A stretch of 64,000 bases of DNA. Source: Austropuccinia psidii (Eukaryota > Basidiomycota > Pucciniomycetes > Pucciniales > Sphaerophragmiaceae). The position numbers and the translations under genes were made by a program. The stretch is taken from positions 30,978,107 through 31,042,106 of the forward strand of contig JALGQZ010000009.1 in the NCBI GenBank assembly GCA_023105745.1, in the 5' to 3' direction. Below the pieces are notes generated by a model. The model saw only the letters and a list, made by a program, of their open reading frames with translations, had not been told where the DNA came from and made no database searches. This document shows, in pieces, positions 1 to 12,000 of this stretch; position 1 is the first letter of the stretch, and every line of letters begins with the position of its first letter.

Positions 1-3000
1 TTTCTCATTGCTATAATATTTCTTCAAAATAACAAGGCTTCAAATGTCAGAACTATTCATATATGGTTTCACATAAATTAGATGGTGAAAATCTTCATAA
101 TTTAACTGTAATTTTTATTTAAGAATATATAAAATATACCTCAAAGGGTTATTTTTCACATGAGATTATATAAATTAAGAAACAAAATTAAAATACATGC
201 ACAATGGAGATAATCCATTTTATCATTTATTTTTGAATTATTCATCTTTTACAAGCCTGGCCAAATACTAAGACAAAGCCAATTAAATTTTAGCTATGTG
301 CCTTATTAAAGTAGTTTAAATCTCATTCAAAGCTTTCTTATATTATTCTCTGTTATATTTCCCACCTGTATCAAATGTATCACCCATGTCAAATTCCAAA
401 AACAACACCTTCTTTCAGGTTTATCCATCTTTCTCATGGTTATTCTTCTAGTAGTTAAATTCCCTCATACATGTATCAACATCCAAAAATTCCTTCAAAA
501 GTCATTCAAAAATCACATAAAAGTATTCGAAGACAACTTAAAATCGGAAACTGTGAGGAAAGAATAAATTTGGAGAAAAATAAGATAGATAAAAATGCCA
601 AATTAAAGCAAATGCCTTATCTTAGCTTCAAAATTAAAATAATATTTGAAAATCTTAGGTTAATGTCCCACTTAATGAGCAAACCTAAAGCGTAAATATA
701 TTCTCCGGATAGTTTCATATCTATTCATACTTATAAAATAATCCTCTTTAATACTCAAAAGTATTCTTATTTATGTGGCCAATCCATCGAAAATATGGAC
801 ACAACCAACAATGAAATATATTTTTATCATCAAGATATATATACCAAAATAGTATTTCCCGAAAAAGTGTTTAACTTTCAATCTCTGAAAGAATGGATCG
901 TGAAAGAATCTTTTCTCCAAATATTTGAGAAGTAATTAGATTCAACTAGAAAAGTGGCACATGATAATGAAGAGGTATTTTTTGATATATAAGATGTTAA
1001 TCATTTGGTAGTATTTTCAGATTATACAAATTTAAAACTCACTGGTAGTCCAGGAAGCTTAGTATCTATAAGCACATTCCATTAGGGTCTATATATTTGG
1101 TTTGATTAATTCTTCTTCAAATGAAATCATATTCATAATTAAATCTTTGTTTGTATAAATTCACACCAACACCAAAATAAAACATCTCATATCAACTACA
1201 CATATCTTTTAATATTCTTGTTTCTGTGACCAACCCTTTCAAATAAATTCAATTCAACCTCTACAACCTTTATAAAAAGTTCCAAGTTTCTTTTATGCAG
1301 AAAAATTCCCTCCATAATTTATGGAAATTCTGATTCAATAAGCAGAGCTGGTATTTGGGTGAAAGGGATACCTTCATAAAATCCACCATTGGATTTTGGG
1401 ACCCTAATTTTCTGAGCGAAATTTTTGTCCCTACCCCTCTGGGGACCTATGGCATATAGACTTCAGGGAGGTTTTGAACACCCAAATTGGCCTATGAATT
1501 AAGGTCCCTCAAGAGCTAGAGATCCTCAGAAACTACTTTTTCTCCTGGCCACCAGCTTACATAAGGAAACAATATTATCAAAATGGATCATTCTTATTCA
1601 TGCTTTTAGCTATGGGAACCACGCTTTCCCAATGTGATCATAGAATAATTATTGAAAGTTTTTTCTTGTGAATCCAACGCTGATACTCACTCCTCCTCAA
1701 TACCAATCATGGAATATCTTGTTCTTGAATACTTTAATCTTCTAGGACAGCCACTTCAGGGTGAAATTTTTACGCTTTCAACATTTTTTTCTGCTCAGAA
1801 TATCCTCCTCCTTCCATTACGTCATTTCTACAACCATTTATTATTTCACCAAGGTAATACTTTCCATTTATCTCCAAGGATTAAAAGCTTAATACATCAG
1901 GTAAAACACTATTTCAACAAATACAGTCTATAGTCAATATGACATTCAATTTTTTTCCCTTTTTCACTCAAGCTTGAAATGGTGGGTAGTTTGATACATC
2001 AAGCTCATTTCCCAATGTGTCCAATTGTATTCTACCCAGGAATCAAACACAGCTGGGTTTTCAACATGAAAAGATCAAGTTACAAAATGTTTACATATAT
2101 TGGCCACTATTTCCACCTCTTGGGGTCTTTCCCACAGCTAATTATTATACTTTACTTATTTCAATCTTTATTTTATTTTATATTTTGATATTCAATACTG
2201 ATAATCTTGTTTCAGTCATTTTCATCTTTTCCTTTCCTTTTCAGTGGATATTGGTAGTCATATAATTTGTAATTCTCTCATTCCTTCTGAACATGTTAAA
2301 TAAATGACTTAAGGATTGACTTAGTTTTCTATTTGGAAATTTTATTATTATTCTTATTTATTTATTTTCACTCCCTCATTACTAATTTTATAGAATAAAA
2401 TCCTGTATTTCTTCACTTCTTTTGTGTTATTACAAGTAAGCTCTTATTAGCTGAGTCTCAGGGCACTATTACGTCGAAAAACTCCCCATGAAATACTTTT
2501 AAGCTAAAAAGTATCTGTGAAATTATTAACTTTATTAAAAAATGCATTTCCGCAAATAGAAATCAAAACAGATATGCACTTTTGGTAGTTTTTATTTCAT
2601 AAATTCAGAATATTGCAGTTTTTTCATCTTACTCAGTCAGTCATTTCTGTGAATATTCAAAGTCACTCATGAAAGAGAATCAAAATATTAACAAGGCCCC
2701 TTTTCCCGAGGAAAATGCAGAGTATCATAAATAAGACGCTACTCGATCACTTAAAGAAACCACAACTCATCAAAAAACAAATTTTATCAGAACGCGACTC
2801 TTTTTAAGCTCTATTGGTAGATATTTCTCACTGGAACCATTCACAGATGGTCAGAAAGTGTTCTATTGGTATTTACTTTTGGGTCTTGTGAAATATTATA
2901 GACTAATCTCTATCAATCTTCAAATTCATAATTATCATTCAAGTATAAAATGAAATCTGCGTAATTTTCCCTTTGGAACATCAGTCTGAAGATTTTTGAA

Positions 3001-6000
3001 ACCCAAATGGAAGGACTCTTAAATAACTTCATAACCAGAAACTTTGAAAAGAAAAATTTTAATGGCAAAAAAAATCAAATAATTCAGCTTCATAATAATT
3101 CGACAGCTCCAGTGAAATAATTCAGGAATAAAATAAAATTCAAACTCAGACTTCAGGTCCATTTTTCAACTTAAATCCATCCAAAGACCAAGCCCCATTC
3201 TCTCTTGAAATAAGACAGAAGTATGAAATCCATTATCAATATTTATACCTCAATCATCATCCCAATTGAGAAGTTTATTAATGATTTACTCACGAAGCTC
3301 TCTCGTGAAATCACTTGAGAAACTGTCTGAAAAAGGAAATTAAAATAAATTTCATCCAATTTCAGCTTCATAATTCATAGACTCATGAGGCACAAAAATT
3401 ATTTCTACTAATATTAGCTATTTTCCAGAAGGTTCCTCATATATCTCACTAAAAAAGGAATATATCCACCCCATCACTCACCTTTGATTAATCTTAAAGA
3501 AAGATTAATTTAGCTTATAAAGAGCTTGAGTTCATGCAAGAAAGTCTCCAGAAAAATTGTAGATTTATTATGGATAACCCATATAAAATTAAGGATTTTT
3601 ATTCCTTTATGAAAATCCCTAACTATAAATTACTTGTTGTCTTACTACCAATACCAAAATTGAATCATGATAAATTGAAAATCCTCCAAGGGAATAATCC
3701 TTCCAGCCACCGTAGCTTTATTTCCTTTATTTAATATTGAACTCTCCCAGTTTGTTCCAAAGTCTCAAACAGCCTTTTTGAACCAATTAATTCTTACTTA
3801 TCACCAGAGTTCATTAAGAAATTCGGACCTAAATATAAGACCAGAAACTAATATTAACCTTTCTTTAAATGTAGAGGAAACTTTTTGGAGCCATGATTCA
3901 CCTGCTATTTTTTCATGTTGGTAAGGAAGAATATTATGTTACCTGGTGACACTGTAAATTTAAAATAAAAACACAGGTTAGATAGCATAATTTCAAGTAA
4001 ATTTTATCAGATTTCATGGATATTTATATTTATGAATAATCTCAGCACATTTTGGCCAGTCCATTTTCCAAAAAAATTCTTTAAAAAATCAAACTGAGAT
4101 ATTGTGAATTACTTAGGCTAAAATATACTAAAAACAAGATCCTTCTATTAACCATTATTATTGATAGATTTGAATATACCTACTATTTTATTTTAGGAAT
4201 AAATTTTTTTCATAATTATTATATGCAATTTGAAAATATAAATCACTTAAGAACATGCTTCATAAAATCCTCAACAAAAAAAGGTTGTCCCAAATTTGAA
4301 TCTTGTTAATCAACATTGTATACCTATATGAAATAAAAAAAGGAAATCCCATTTCCCCTGAGTGATAAAACCTTGAAAGATCACATGATACATTTATATA
4401 AGGCTCTTATAGCCCCTAATTAAAATTTCAATTTCCGAAGAAATAATTTGTGACTAAAATTCAAAAATATAACTATAATTTTTAATGATACTAAAACCAC
4501 TACCATATTCTGTGATTTACATATTTCAATTCAAATTCATTTTTTCCTACCTCTTAAATTTTGATTATGATAGCTGGACACAATATTCAGGGACATTTTT
4601 CAAGCTGCAAGAGCTTACCAAAAAGTAATGATTTTGGAGATTAATTTTATTTCTCTATGACAATAAATTAAGCTGTATTTATGCATAAATTGGCTATAGT
4701 ATAATATATTGGTTACTAATAAAAAGTTTTGAAAAAGAATAGGAAGATATATATTTCTAATTTTTATATGAATCTAGTCCCAAGATACCAGAGAAACTAA
4801 CAATTCAAAGTAAATTCTTATTATGACATAAAGCGCAACTTGTAATTCAAATGAATTTTTTCATAATTAATTATTAATTTTTGCTTTAATGGGTAATATC
4901 CATTAATGGAATTCAGAATTGGATATAATGAAATAAAATTCATTTAATAATCTTATTCCTAAATTTTTAACCATTATCCTTCATAGTTCTTCAATTAAAT
5001 ATACTTTAATAATTTTCTGAATGTTATCAATTCAAAAACCCAAAACCTAATTATTCCTGAAAATACAATGTTAGATAACTCAGAAAAATATTCATTTCAC
5101 AATATAAATGACACCATATCCTATAATTTAGCCTCAAAATCTGTGAGAAAATTATTGTAATTAATTTGATTTATATTGCCACAAATTTTGATCTTACGTG
5201 TAGTATTCCAAAGTATTATTAGTAAATAAGTACGAATTCCAAGAGAAAATTCCAGAAATACGGAAAGATTACATGAACATATCATTTTCAAATAGTAAAT
5301 TTATATCAATAATAAAATTATTAACTTAATCATTGTAAATCATGAAAAAATCTCAAAGAACTATTTTCAAAAACCAAAAAATGGATCATTAATATTACAC
5401 AGAGTAATCCAAGTTTAAAAAATCTATAGTTAATATTTTAAATACGTCGATTCTAATATTTGTCTATTTATGAAATGAGTATTAGATATTTGATATAGAC
5501 TACCAAGATTTTTCGATATCCTCTGTTTTTCACTTTCAATATTTTCTCCAAAAAAAATGATGAAATTATTAAGTATTATCTTGAGTTATGACTCGACACA
5601 ATTTATTTCAATTCTTGTTTTCTAATTATCAGAGAAAGCTAAAAGAGATTAATATCTGGTTCAGTATTATTTTCTCAAAATAATGTTTCATAATCGTTTA
5701 ATTTGATTAGGGATTTGAAAGTGATAAATAAAGGCTTAAAATATAATACATTTTCTGCATGAAATAGGTAGGGAGGAACTTTATCATAAATATATAGAGA
5801 TATAATACTATTACAAATATACCTCTATAATAGCTCGGGAATTATGATATGACAATACTTTGGGGGCTTTAGAATACTGTGCTTCTAGTGTAATAAGTAG
5901 ATATAAGCAATTATTATTAATTTATTTTTCTGAACAATTATCAAAAATATCTCATAAAATTCTTGAGTAACTATTTTCATCTCCAAAAAATTATAATATT

Positions 6001-8013
6001 GAAATCAAATCTCCTATTCAGTAACAGCATATATGTTTGAAATAGCTCTTTTCTGTAAGAAAATAAGGGATTTTTCTATTTCGGAATATTAACAATTGTA
6101 TAGTATAAGCAATTTTAATATAGATAAACTATATAAAATTGAACTCTCTACCTTATGTAAAAGGAAAAAGTATAAATGTAAAATTTCTCAGTAAATATTC
6201 ACAAATCTTAAGTAGGGGAATAAAAAACCTGCAGTATTTTTATGGGGGGGTTATTATTTCTTCAAAAATTGATGGAATCTCACTTTTACTTCATTTTTCT
6301 CTAAGTGGGAGGTATTAGGTATATGACAAACAGCTATGGTAGAATATTATTTTACTACCCAGGAAAGTAAAATTAGTATTTAAAAATGAAGATTTATCTA
6401 GTAACATATCTTATCATTTTGAGGAATTTAAGTTATCTATATAAAAAATTCCGCCTCAATTTTTCAACTATATCTTTTTTGATAGTTACTCTTCCTAATA
6501 TTTTTGCTTTAAAATAATAGACAAAAAATAATCAGGGTTTCAAATTAAATCGCTTCTTTTTTTAGAAATGGCTTTTAATTTTTATAAATATTATACTCTT
6601 CAATTTGGTTTTGGACCTATTTTCCATCTATCTCATATTGCATTTTTCAAAAGAAATACCTTCTTTCATGTGGAGCCAAGTTTTTATATTTATTGTAAAT
6701 CTCTGAATTACATTATAGAAATTTCTTTTCATTCTAAGTACAATTACAAAGCCCACAAAGAAATTTTTTATCATCAATGATATAAGATCATAAATTGCAA
6801 AAAATAATCAATATATTTATTTTTTTCCCTTAATATCTAACTCCTTCTTCCAATTTCCTTTTTTTAGATCTTTCGATTATTTAAATTTATTTCTATATAA
6901 TTTCCACTTTAGTTGTTTTTATTTTCTTAAAGCTCATTATCTTTATACTTCCCCTATTTCTATAATAAATTCCAAATATAATTCAAAATACCTTTTATAC
7001 TTCATATTTATTAACTCTATATCTTTCTTTTAAATATATCTTTTCTTTCCCAGTTTCAAAAAAGATGGACAATTTGTCTACCATTCTATAATATTTCATA
7101 TTTTGGCTTTTAAGCTCTATTTAGGGCTAAGAGGAACTTGAATTATTTTTGAAGTAAATAATGAATGACAGTATCAAGTTGAAAGAGATTTAATCATCCA
7201 CTATCACCATGATCTAATTTTATACACCTGACATCAGGTGTTCCATTTGGAAATTAGCTTTCACCCATCCTAGACCGATCTTAGACCCTTTCTGTGAAAT
7301 AGTTTGAGCCTAGGATTAAGGTATTTGTAAAATTTCCAGGTTATTCTAAGCCACTGGATTATCTGATCATTTCTAAGTTTGATATTATCTCTTTCAACTT
7401 GAATAAAATACACATAAAGGAAATCATATCTAATATCTTCACAGCTTGAGATAAATTAAAAATACTTATCATTCATTTTATAATCTTCATGAAAATATAA
7501 GGTATTATAAAAATTTACTTTCACAGCTTAGTTATTCCTTTAACCTGATTCAAATCTAGTTTACAAAATGGATAAATCCTTTATGTCTCTATGCTAATAA
7601 TTTGTCATCAGAAGATAATTAAATTACTTCTTATTTTTTTTATTTAAAATATTACTCACAAAAAATAGGTATTTTAAATGAGAAACCTCCCCAAAATCAC
7701 TCAATGATTCCAGTTGTTTTTTTTATACAACAAAATTTTGGTTAACTAAAGAATATGCTTATAGAATTTCTTTGAAACAAAAAATCTCAACAAGCAGAAA
7801 TACATAATATGTAAATTTCTTCTTCTTTATTGAATTGAATTTGTCTAATTTCAGTATTATTTTGATATGTTTTATTTTAATATATCTTTTATCATTAATT
7901 ATATTTTGATTCAATCATTTGAATCAATAAGAAGAAAATATTTTTTTAAAAGAAACAAAGGTTTCACTTATGTTGGTTTGAATGTTTAGAATTTTTCATT
8001 TTTTATATATTGA
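1..8013. other. AT-rich gene-poor stretch
   Basis: I see no convincing gene here. The longest open frames are about 60-90 codons, lack recognisable motifs, and several open on TTG or another non-ATG codon, as expected by chance in DNA this rich in A and T. Slightly more GC-rich patches (about 1370-1560) look like eroded repeat remnants, but I could not assign them. A hairpin-bearing repeat near 7195-7385 is listed separately. Confidence 0.6.
7195..7385. repeat. dispersed hairpin repeat, copy 1
   Basis: Contains a perfect 8-bp-stem palindrome (ACACCTGA, 2-nt loop, TCAGGTGT) at 7224-7241, followed about 100 bp later by the 14-mer ATTCTAAGCCACTG at 7343-7356. The same hairpin type and the same exact 14-mer occur at 57047-57157, with similar sequence between them (for example GAAA then TAGCTT after the hairpin). 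It is therefore a copy of a dispersed repeat family. Family identity and ends are unknown. Confidence 0.55.
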
Positions 8014-8834
8014 ATTATTGTCACATGGTGGAATGTGATCTACAACTTGCCAGTATTAATCGGTCTTTCAACCGGTTTAATAGCCTTTTCGGCAAGAGTT
8101 CCCTTTGCTGAGGTCTGGCAGACAGCATTGTGACAATAAACCGGTTACCAACGTCATGGGTTCGATTCCGGTTGGAGACAAGTGGTGGTCTCAATCAAAC
8201 AACCAGAAATCGCTGGGTTTTCCGCTCCATTGGCGTACAAGGGTTCCGCCCCTTGGGGGTTCCTTGTAGGCTCCTGTTGTGACTAATGTAACTCCATGAG
8301 GGAGACATGGGTAATACCATCAGTTACATGCACTTTGGGACGCAGTGCCCTAAACCCGGGGGTACTGTCACATGGTGGAATGTGATCTACAACTTGCCAG
8401 TATTAATCGGTCTTTCAACCGGTTTAATAGCCTTTTCGGCAAGAGTTCCCTTTGCTGAGGTCTGGCAGACAGCATTGTGACAATAAACCGGTTACCAACG
8501 TCATGGGTTCGATTCCGGTTGGAGACAAGTGGTGGTCTCAATCAAACAACCAGAAATCGCTGGGTTTTCCGCTCCATTGGCGTACAAGGGTTCCGCCCCT
8601 TGGGGGTTCCTTGTAGGCTCCTGTTGTGACTAATGTAACTCCATGAGGGAGACATGGGTAATACCATCAGTTACATGCACTTTGGGACGCAGTGCCCTAA
8701 ACCCGGGGGTACTGTCACATGGTGGAATGTGATCTACAACTTGCCAGTATTAATCGGTCTTTCAACCGGTTTAATAGCCTTTTCGGCAAGAGTTCCCTTT
8801 GCTGAGGTCTGGCAGACAGCATTGTGACAATTAT
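8014..8834. mobile_element. tandem miniature LTR-type element (TRIM-like), A-B-A-B-A
   Basis: A 117-bp unit A (8019-8135, 8366-8482, 8713-8829) alternates with a 230-bp unit B (8136-8365, 8483-8712), giving an exact 347-bp period; I see no differences between copies. Unit A begins TGTCAC and ends GTGACA, so it has the TG...CA ends of an LTR, and the whole array is flanked by the 5-bp direct repeat ATTAT (8014-8018 and 8830-8834). That is the signature of integrase-mediated insertion. The structure fits a non-coding terminal-repeat retrotransposon in miniature with three LTRs and two internal segments. B has no ORF of note. No clear tRNA primer site or polypurine tract is visible, so the LTR call rests on ends and target duplication. 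Its base composition is far less AT-rich than the flanks. Such LTR-shared tandem forms are usually explained by recombination between LTRs or cDNAs. Confidence 0.75.
8105..8169 (+). promoter_or_regulatory. possible Pol III A/B-box pair across the A-B junction
   Basis: GGTTCGATTCC at 8159-8169 is an exact match to the RNA polymerase III B-box consensus and sits in tRNA T-arm-like context. TTGCTGAGGTCTGG at 8105-8118, at the end of unit A, is an imperfect A-box. Their spacing (54 bp start to start) is longer than in a plain tRNA but possible with an intron or long variable arm. The same pair recurs at +347 bp. Whether it is transcribed is unknown. Confidence 0.4.
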
Positions 8835-8931
8835 TTTCCAAATTTATTAAAAACCTATTGTGATTTTTTCTTTCTATCTGAAAGGGAATCATCAGATTTA
8901 TACAGAAAAAAACCCGATTACTTTTCTTTTT

Positions 8932-9018
8932 TACAGTAATTTACATTCTGTAACTGTGAAATCTTTTATTATCATTGACAATTTTACAGTAGAGGCCCTT
9001 ACAGAGCCTTCTACTGGA
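8932..9018. repeat. ~90-bp MITE, copy 1 (pogo/mariner-like ends)
   Basis: The segment starts TACAGTA and ends CTACTGGA, imperfect inverted ends of the TACAGTAG type typical of Tc1/mariner-pogo elements, and carries internal CTGTAA/TTACAG repeats. The reverse complement aligns along its length with the segment at 58168-58259. It has no coding capacity. A TA target duplication would be expected, but the right end is mutated. Confidence 0.55.
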
Positions 9019-12000
9019 ATTTTTACTAGAATCTCAATTAAATAATAACAATGAAGTAATTCGCAGCAGACAAAAAGTTCAAAACAATTTCAAAAAATAC
9101 AATATATATAAATAAGCATAATTATAACAATTGATAATAGAATTAAAAAACACAAAACAATTTTTTTTGGAAATTCAGGATGATATATTCTTCTACTTAC
9201 CTCCTTTCAATAAGAAAAAAAAACTGGTTGAAATATTGAAAAAAAAAATATAACATAATAATAGATAAAAAACTACAACTCATCTCTCAAATACTCTTTA
9301 AAATTAATTTTCAAGATGAATTTATTCTTTATTTGATATTTTTAATTAATTTTGAATAGTCTTTTTTCTTTATAATTTCTTTTCTCACAATCAAAATGAT
9401 AAATATTTCATTTGGAAATGAAAAACATTATCACGACTAATGAGAAGTACCTTGCTTCTATATGCTCCTGGTCATTTCAGCTTAAAATTGAAATATTCTG
9501 TTTAATTTGAAGAAATGGGGACCAGGTCCCTAAGGCTTTGTGAGCTATATGCACATATGACTCATATAACTGAGTCGTAAATATTACAAAATCATCATTT
9601 AACGATAATACTGGTCAAATTAAGTCAACATTAAAATTAAGAATCAATTTTTCAATCAAACAGGAAATAAGAAATACTGAATTATTTACAAAAAAAAAAA
9701 TCAAAAAATATACTCATAATTTCATTTACAAAGCATATCATTCCTGCTTTAAATGCAACATTAATTCAGTCTATTATAGATAATTTGATTTATGGGCTTG
9801 AAAATCTAATTCAGGAAGGTGTTTATGGATTCTCATCTAACCAATATCAAAATCTTAGTCAATTCCTTGAAAGTTTTTAGAAATTAAAGGAAAATTATTC
9901 ATAATATATTGGACAACTCTTTTAATGTAGTTGGACATGGCTCTGAATTCATATGCACATCACGTCAAGCTTATTTCCAAAAAAACTCAAGCTTATTTTA
10001 TAATTCTCTTTTTTAATAATATTATTTCAAATAATAATTGAATCCTATCTCTAAGAATAAATACCAAAAATACATACAAGATATTTCCTTATATCAGATC
10101 TTTGAAATACTCAAATAATCTTAATATATTATTTTATTAACTAAGATCTATAAATAGCTCATTATTATAAATTAATCTCTCTTTTGGATAACATTACTGC
10201 CTTCTGTAGCTATATTTGGCTTAATAAGATTCTTAGCAGATTTAAAAATGAATTCTGAAAAGGAAAACAATAAGAGAGCTTCTAGATTCCAATTATTTTA
10301 GGATAAAATAAGATACCAATTAAGTAAAAACAAGTAGTTGTTTTTTTATTTGAAATAATTTGTTTTAATTAATTTCAACAGCTATTAATTAATTATTAAC
10401 TGAAGCTTATTAAGGTGTCCCACGTATATTTGAGAAATTCTTAATATTGAGTAATGATCTAATCATTTTCTGAATTTTTTTTTGAAACCTAATTTTTTTC
10501 ATTGTGAATTATTGATAATCTCACACAATTATCTTGAAGAAATGGATATTTCCGGATAATTGAACACACTTATCATTTTTATGATTACAGTATGTGGATA
10601 ACTTTTTATAATTTTCAATCATTACAGGATAGATAAGGAAATCTGAAAGATAAAAGTAGGGTAAGAATAGCTAAAAAATGAATGAAATAGTGATTTGGCT
10701 CAAAAAATAGCTCTCAATTAAATAGATAATTAATTTCAATAGATTTTAAGCATATTAATTGATTCAAATTACCTTTCTTGAAAGCTCAAGAATAACCTCA
10801 TCGTATTCATACTCACTATGGAGCTTTTAGTTATTGAATATTCAATCTCCTATTTGATACAAATTACCTCCTAATTTCTAAAAATGAAAACCTGAAAAAT
10901 GAAAAATAGTTAAAGAAAGAGTTTTTTGTCTAATATTAAAATAATTCACTAAATAAACATGGTCAATTAATAATTAATGACTTCTCAACAGGATTACACA
11001 AAATGATAAATGGTTTGGTGTCATGGAGAAATATCTTCAAATTTTAAAATTCCAAAAAGGTGGATATTTTCTATGTAACTTAATAATAGATATTATATTA
11101 TTAAGCCATTTTTTTCTCTTAATATCAAAATTTCTCTCAAGCTCACCTTTTGAACTGTATAATAGAGAAAATTCCTTGATTTTCTAATTCAAAACAAATA
11201 TTCTTCCATTCAGTCTCATAGATCCTAGATATAAATGACCAAGAATCCTCTAAGTCAGTTCTTTTTCTGAAATATTGAAATTATTTATTTATTATATATC
11301 ATATTTCTGAAATATTATCCTTCTAACAAGATTTTTTATTTAAACCTGAGAGCTTGTTTCAATTAGGAATAAATCATTTCATTTCAAGAGGAAGAAATGG
11401 ATCTTTGACAATACATATTTCAATTAGAGAAACCAAATTTATGGTAGTTTTTTTCCGCTAAATTATCTAAATATTAAAAATAGACATAATTCCTTTAGAT
11501 ATTTTCTCATTAATTTACGATTAATTTTAAAATATAAGGGCTAAAATGTAAATATTTATCAGATATTTATTCCAATATATTATAGCTACAAAACCTTCAT
11601 AGTTAAATATTAATATATATGAAAACGCTCATAAAACATACTTAAAATTTTGATTTTTTATTGACTAACTCAAATTAAAAAGGGAAATTAAGAGGAATTC
11701 AGAATGAAAATTATTCTTTTCATAATTTATTCCTTGATTATTGAGCTTGAAATATCCTTACCAAGCACTGATATTGAGTATATTGAATTGAAGAGCTGTC
11801 GCTGACATATTTGGCTCAAATCTCTTAAAAAAGATTTATTTCTAAACTTAATTTCTGTCCTATCTCCAACCTTAATCAAATCTATCTTAAATTTCAGATT
11901 CTAAATGAAAAACCTACTATCAGGTTCATTCACTTTTCTCATGGTTTATTTTTTCCAAATTTCTCATTAAATTCAAGATTAAAATCACTATTCCCTTTTT

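Noticed and set aside
471..695. 74-codon plus-strand open frame
   Set aside because: Low-complexity Lys/Ile-rich translation typical of AT-rich DNA; no motif, no splice context.
1652..2265. Cluster of 70-90-codon open frames
   Set aside because: Overlapping frames, one opening on TTG, with hydrophobic low-complexity content; no gene signal.
8019..8829. CRISPR-like or satellite interpretation of the 347-bp array
   Set aside because: Units are long and identical with no variable spacers, the genome is eukaryotic, and the flanking ATTAT duplication indicates an inserted element.
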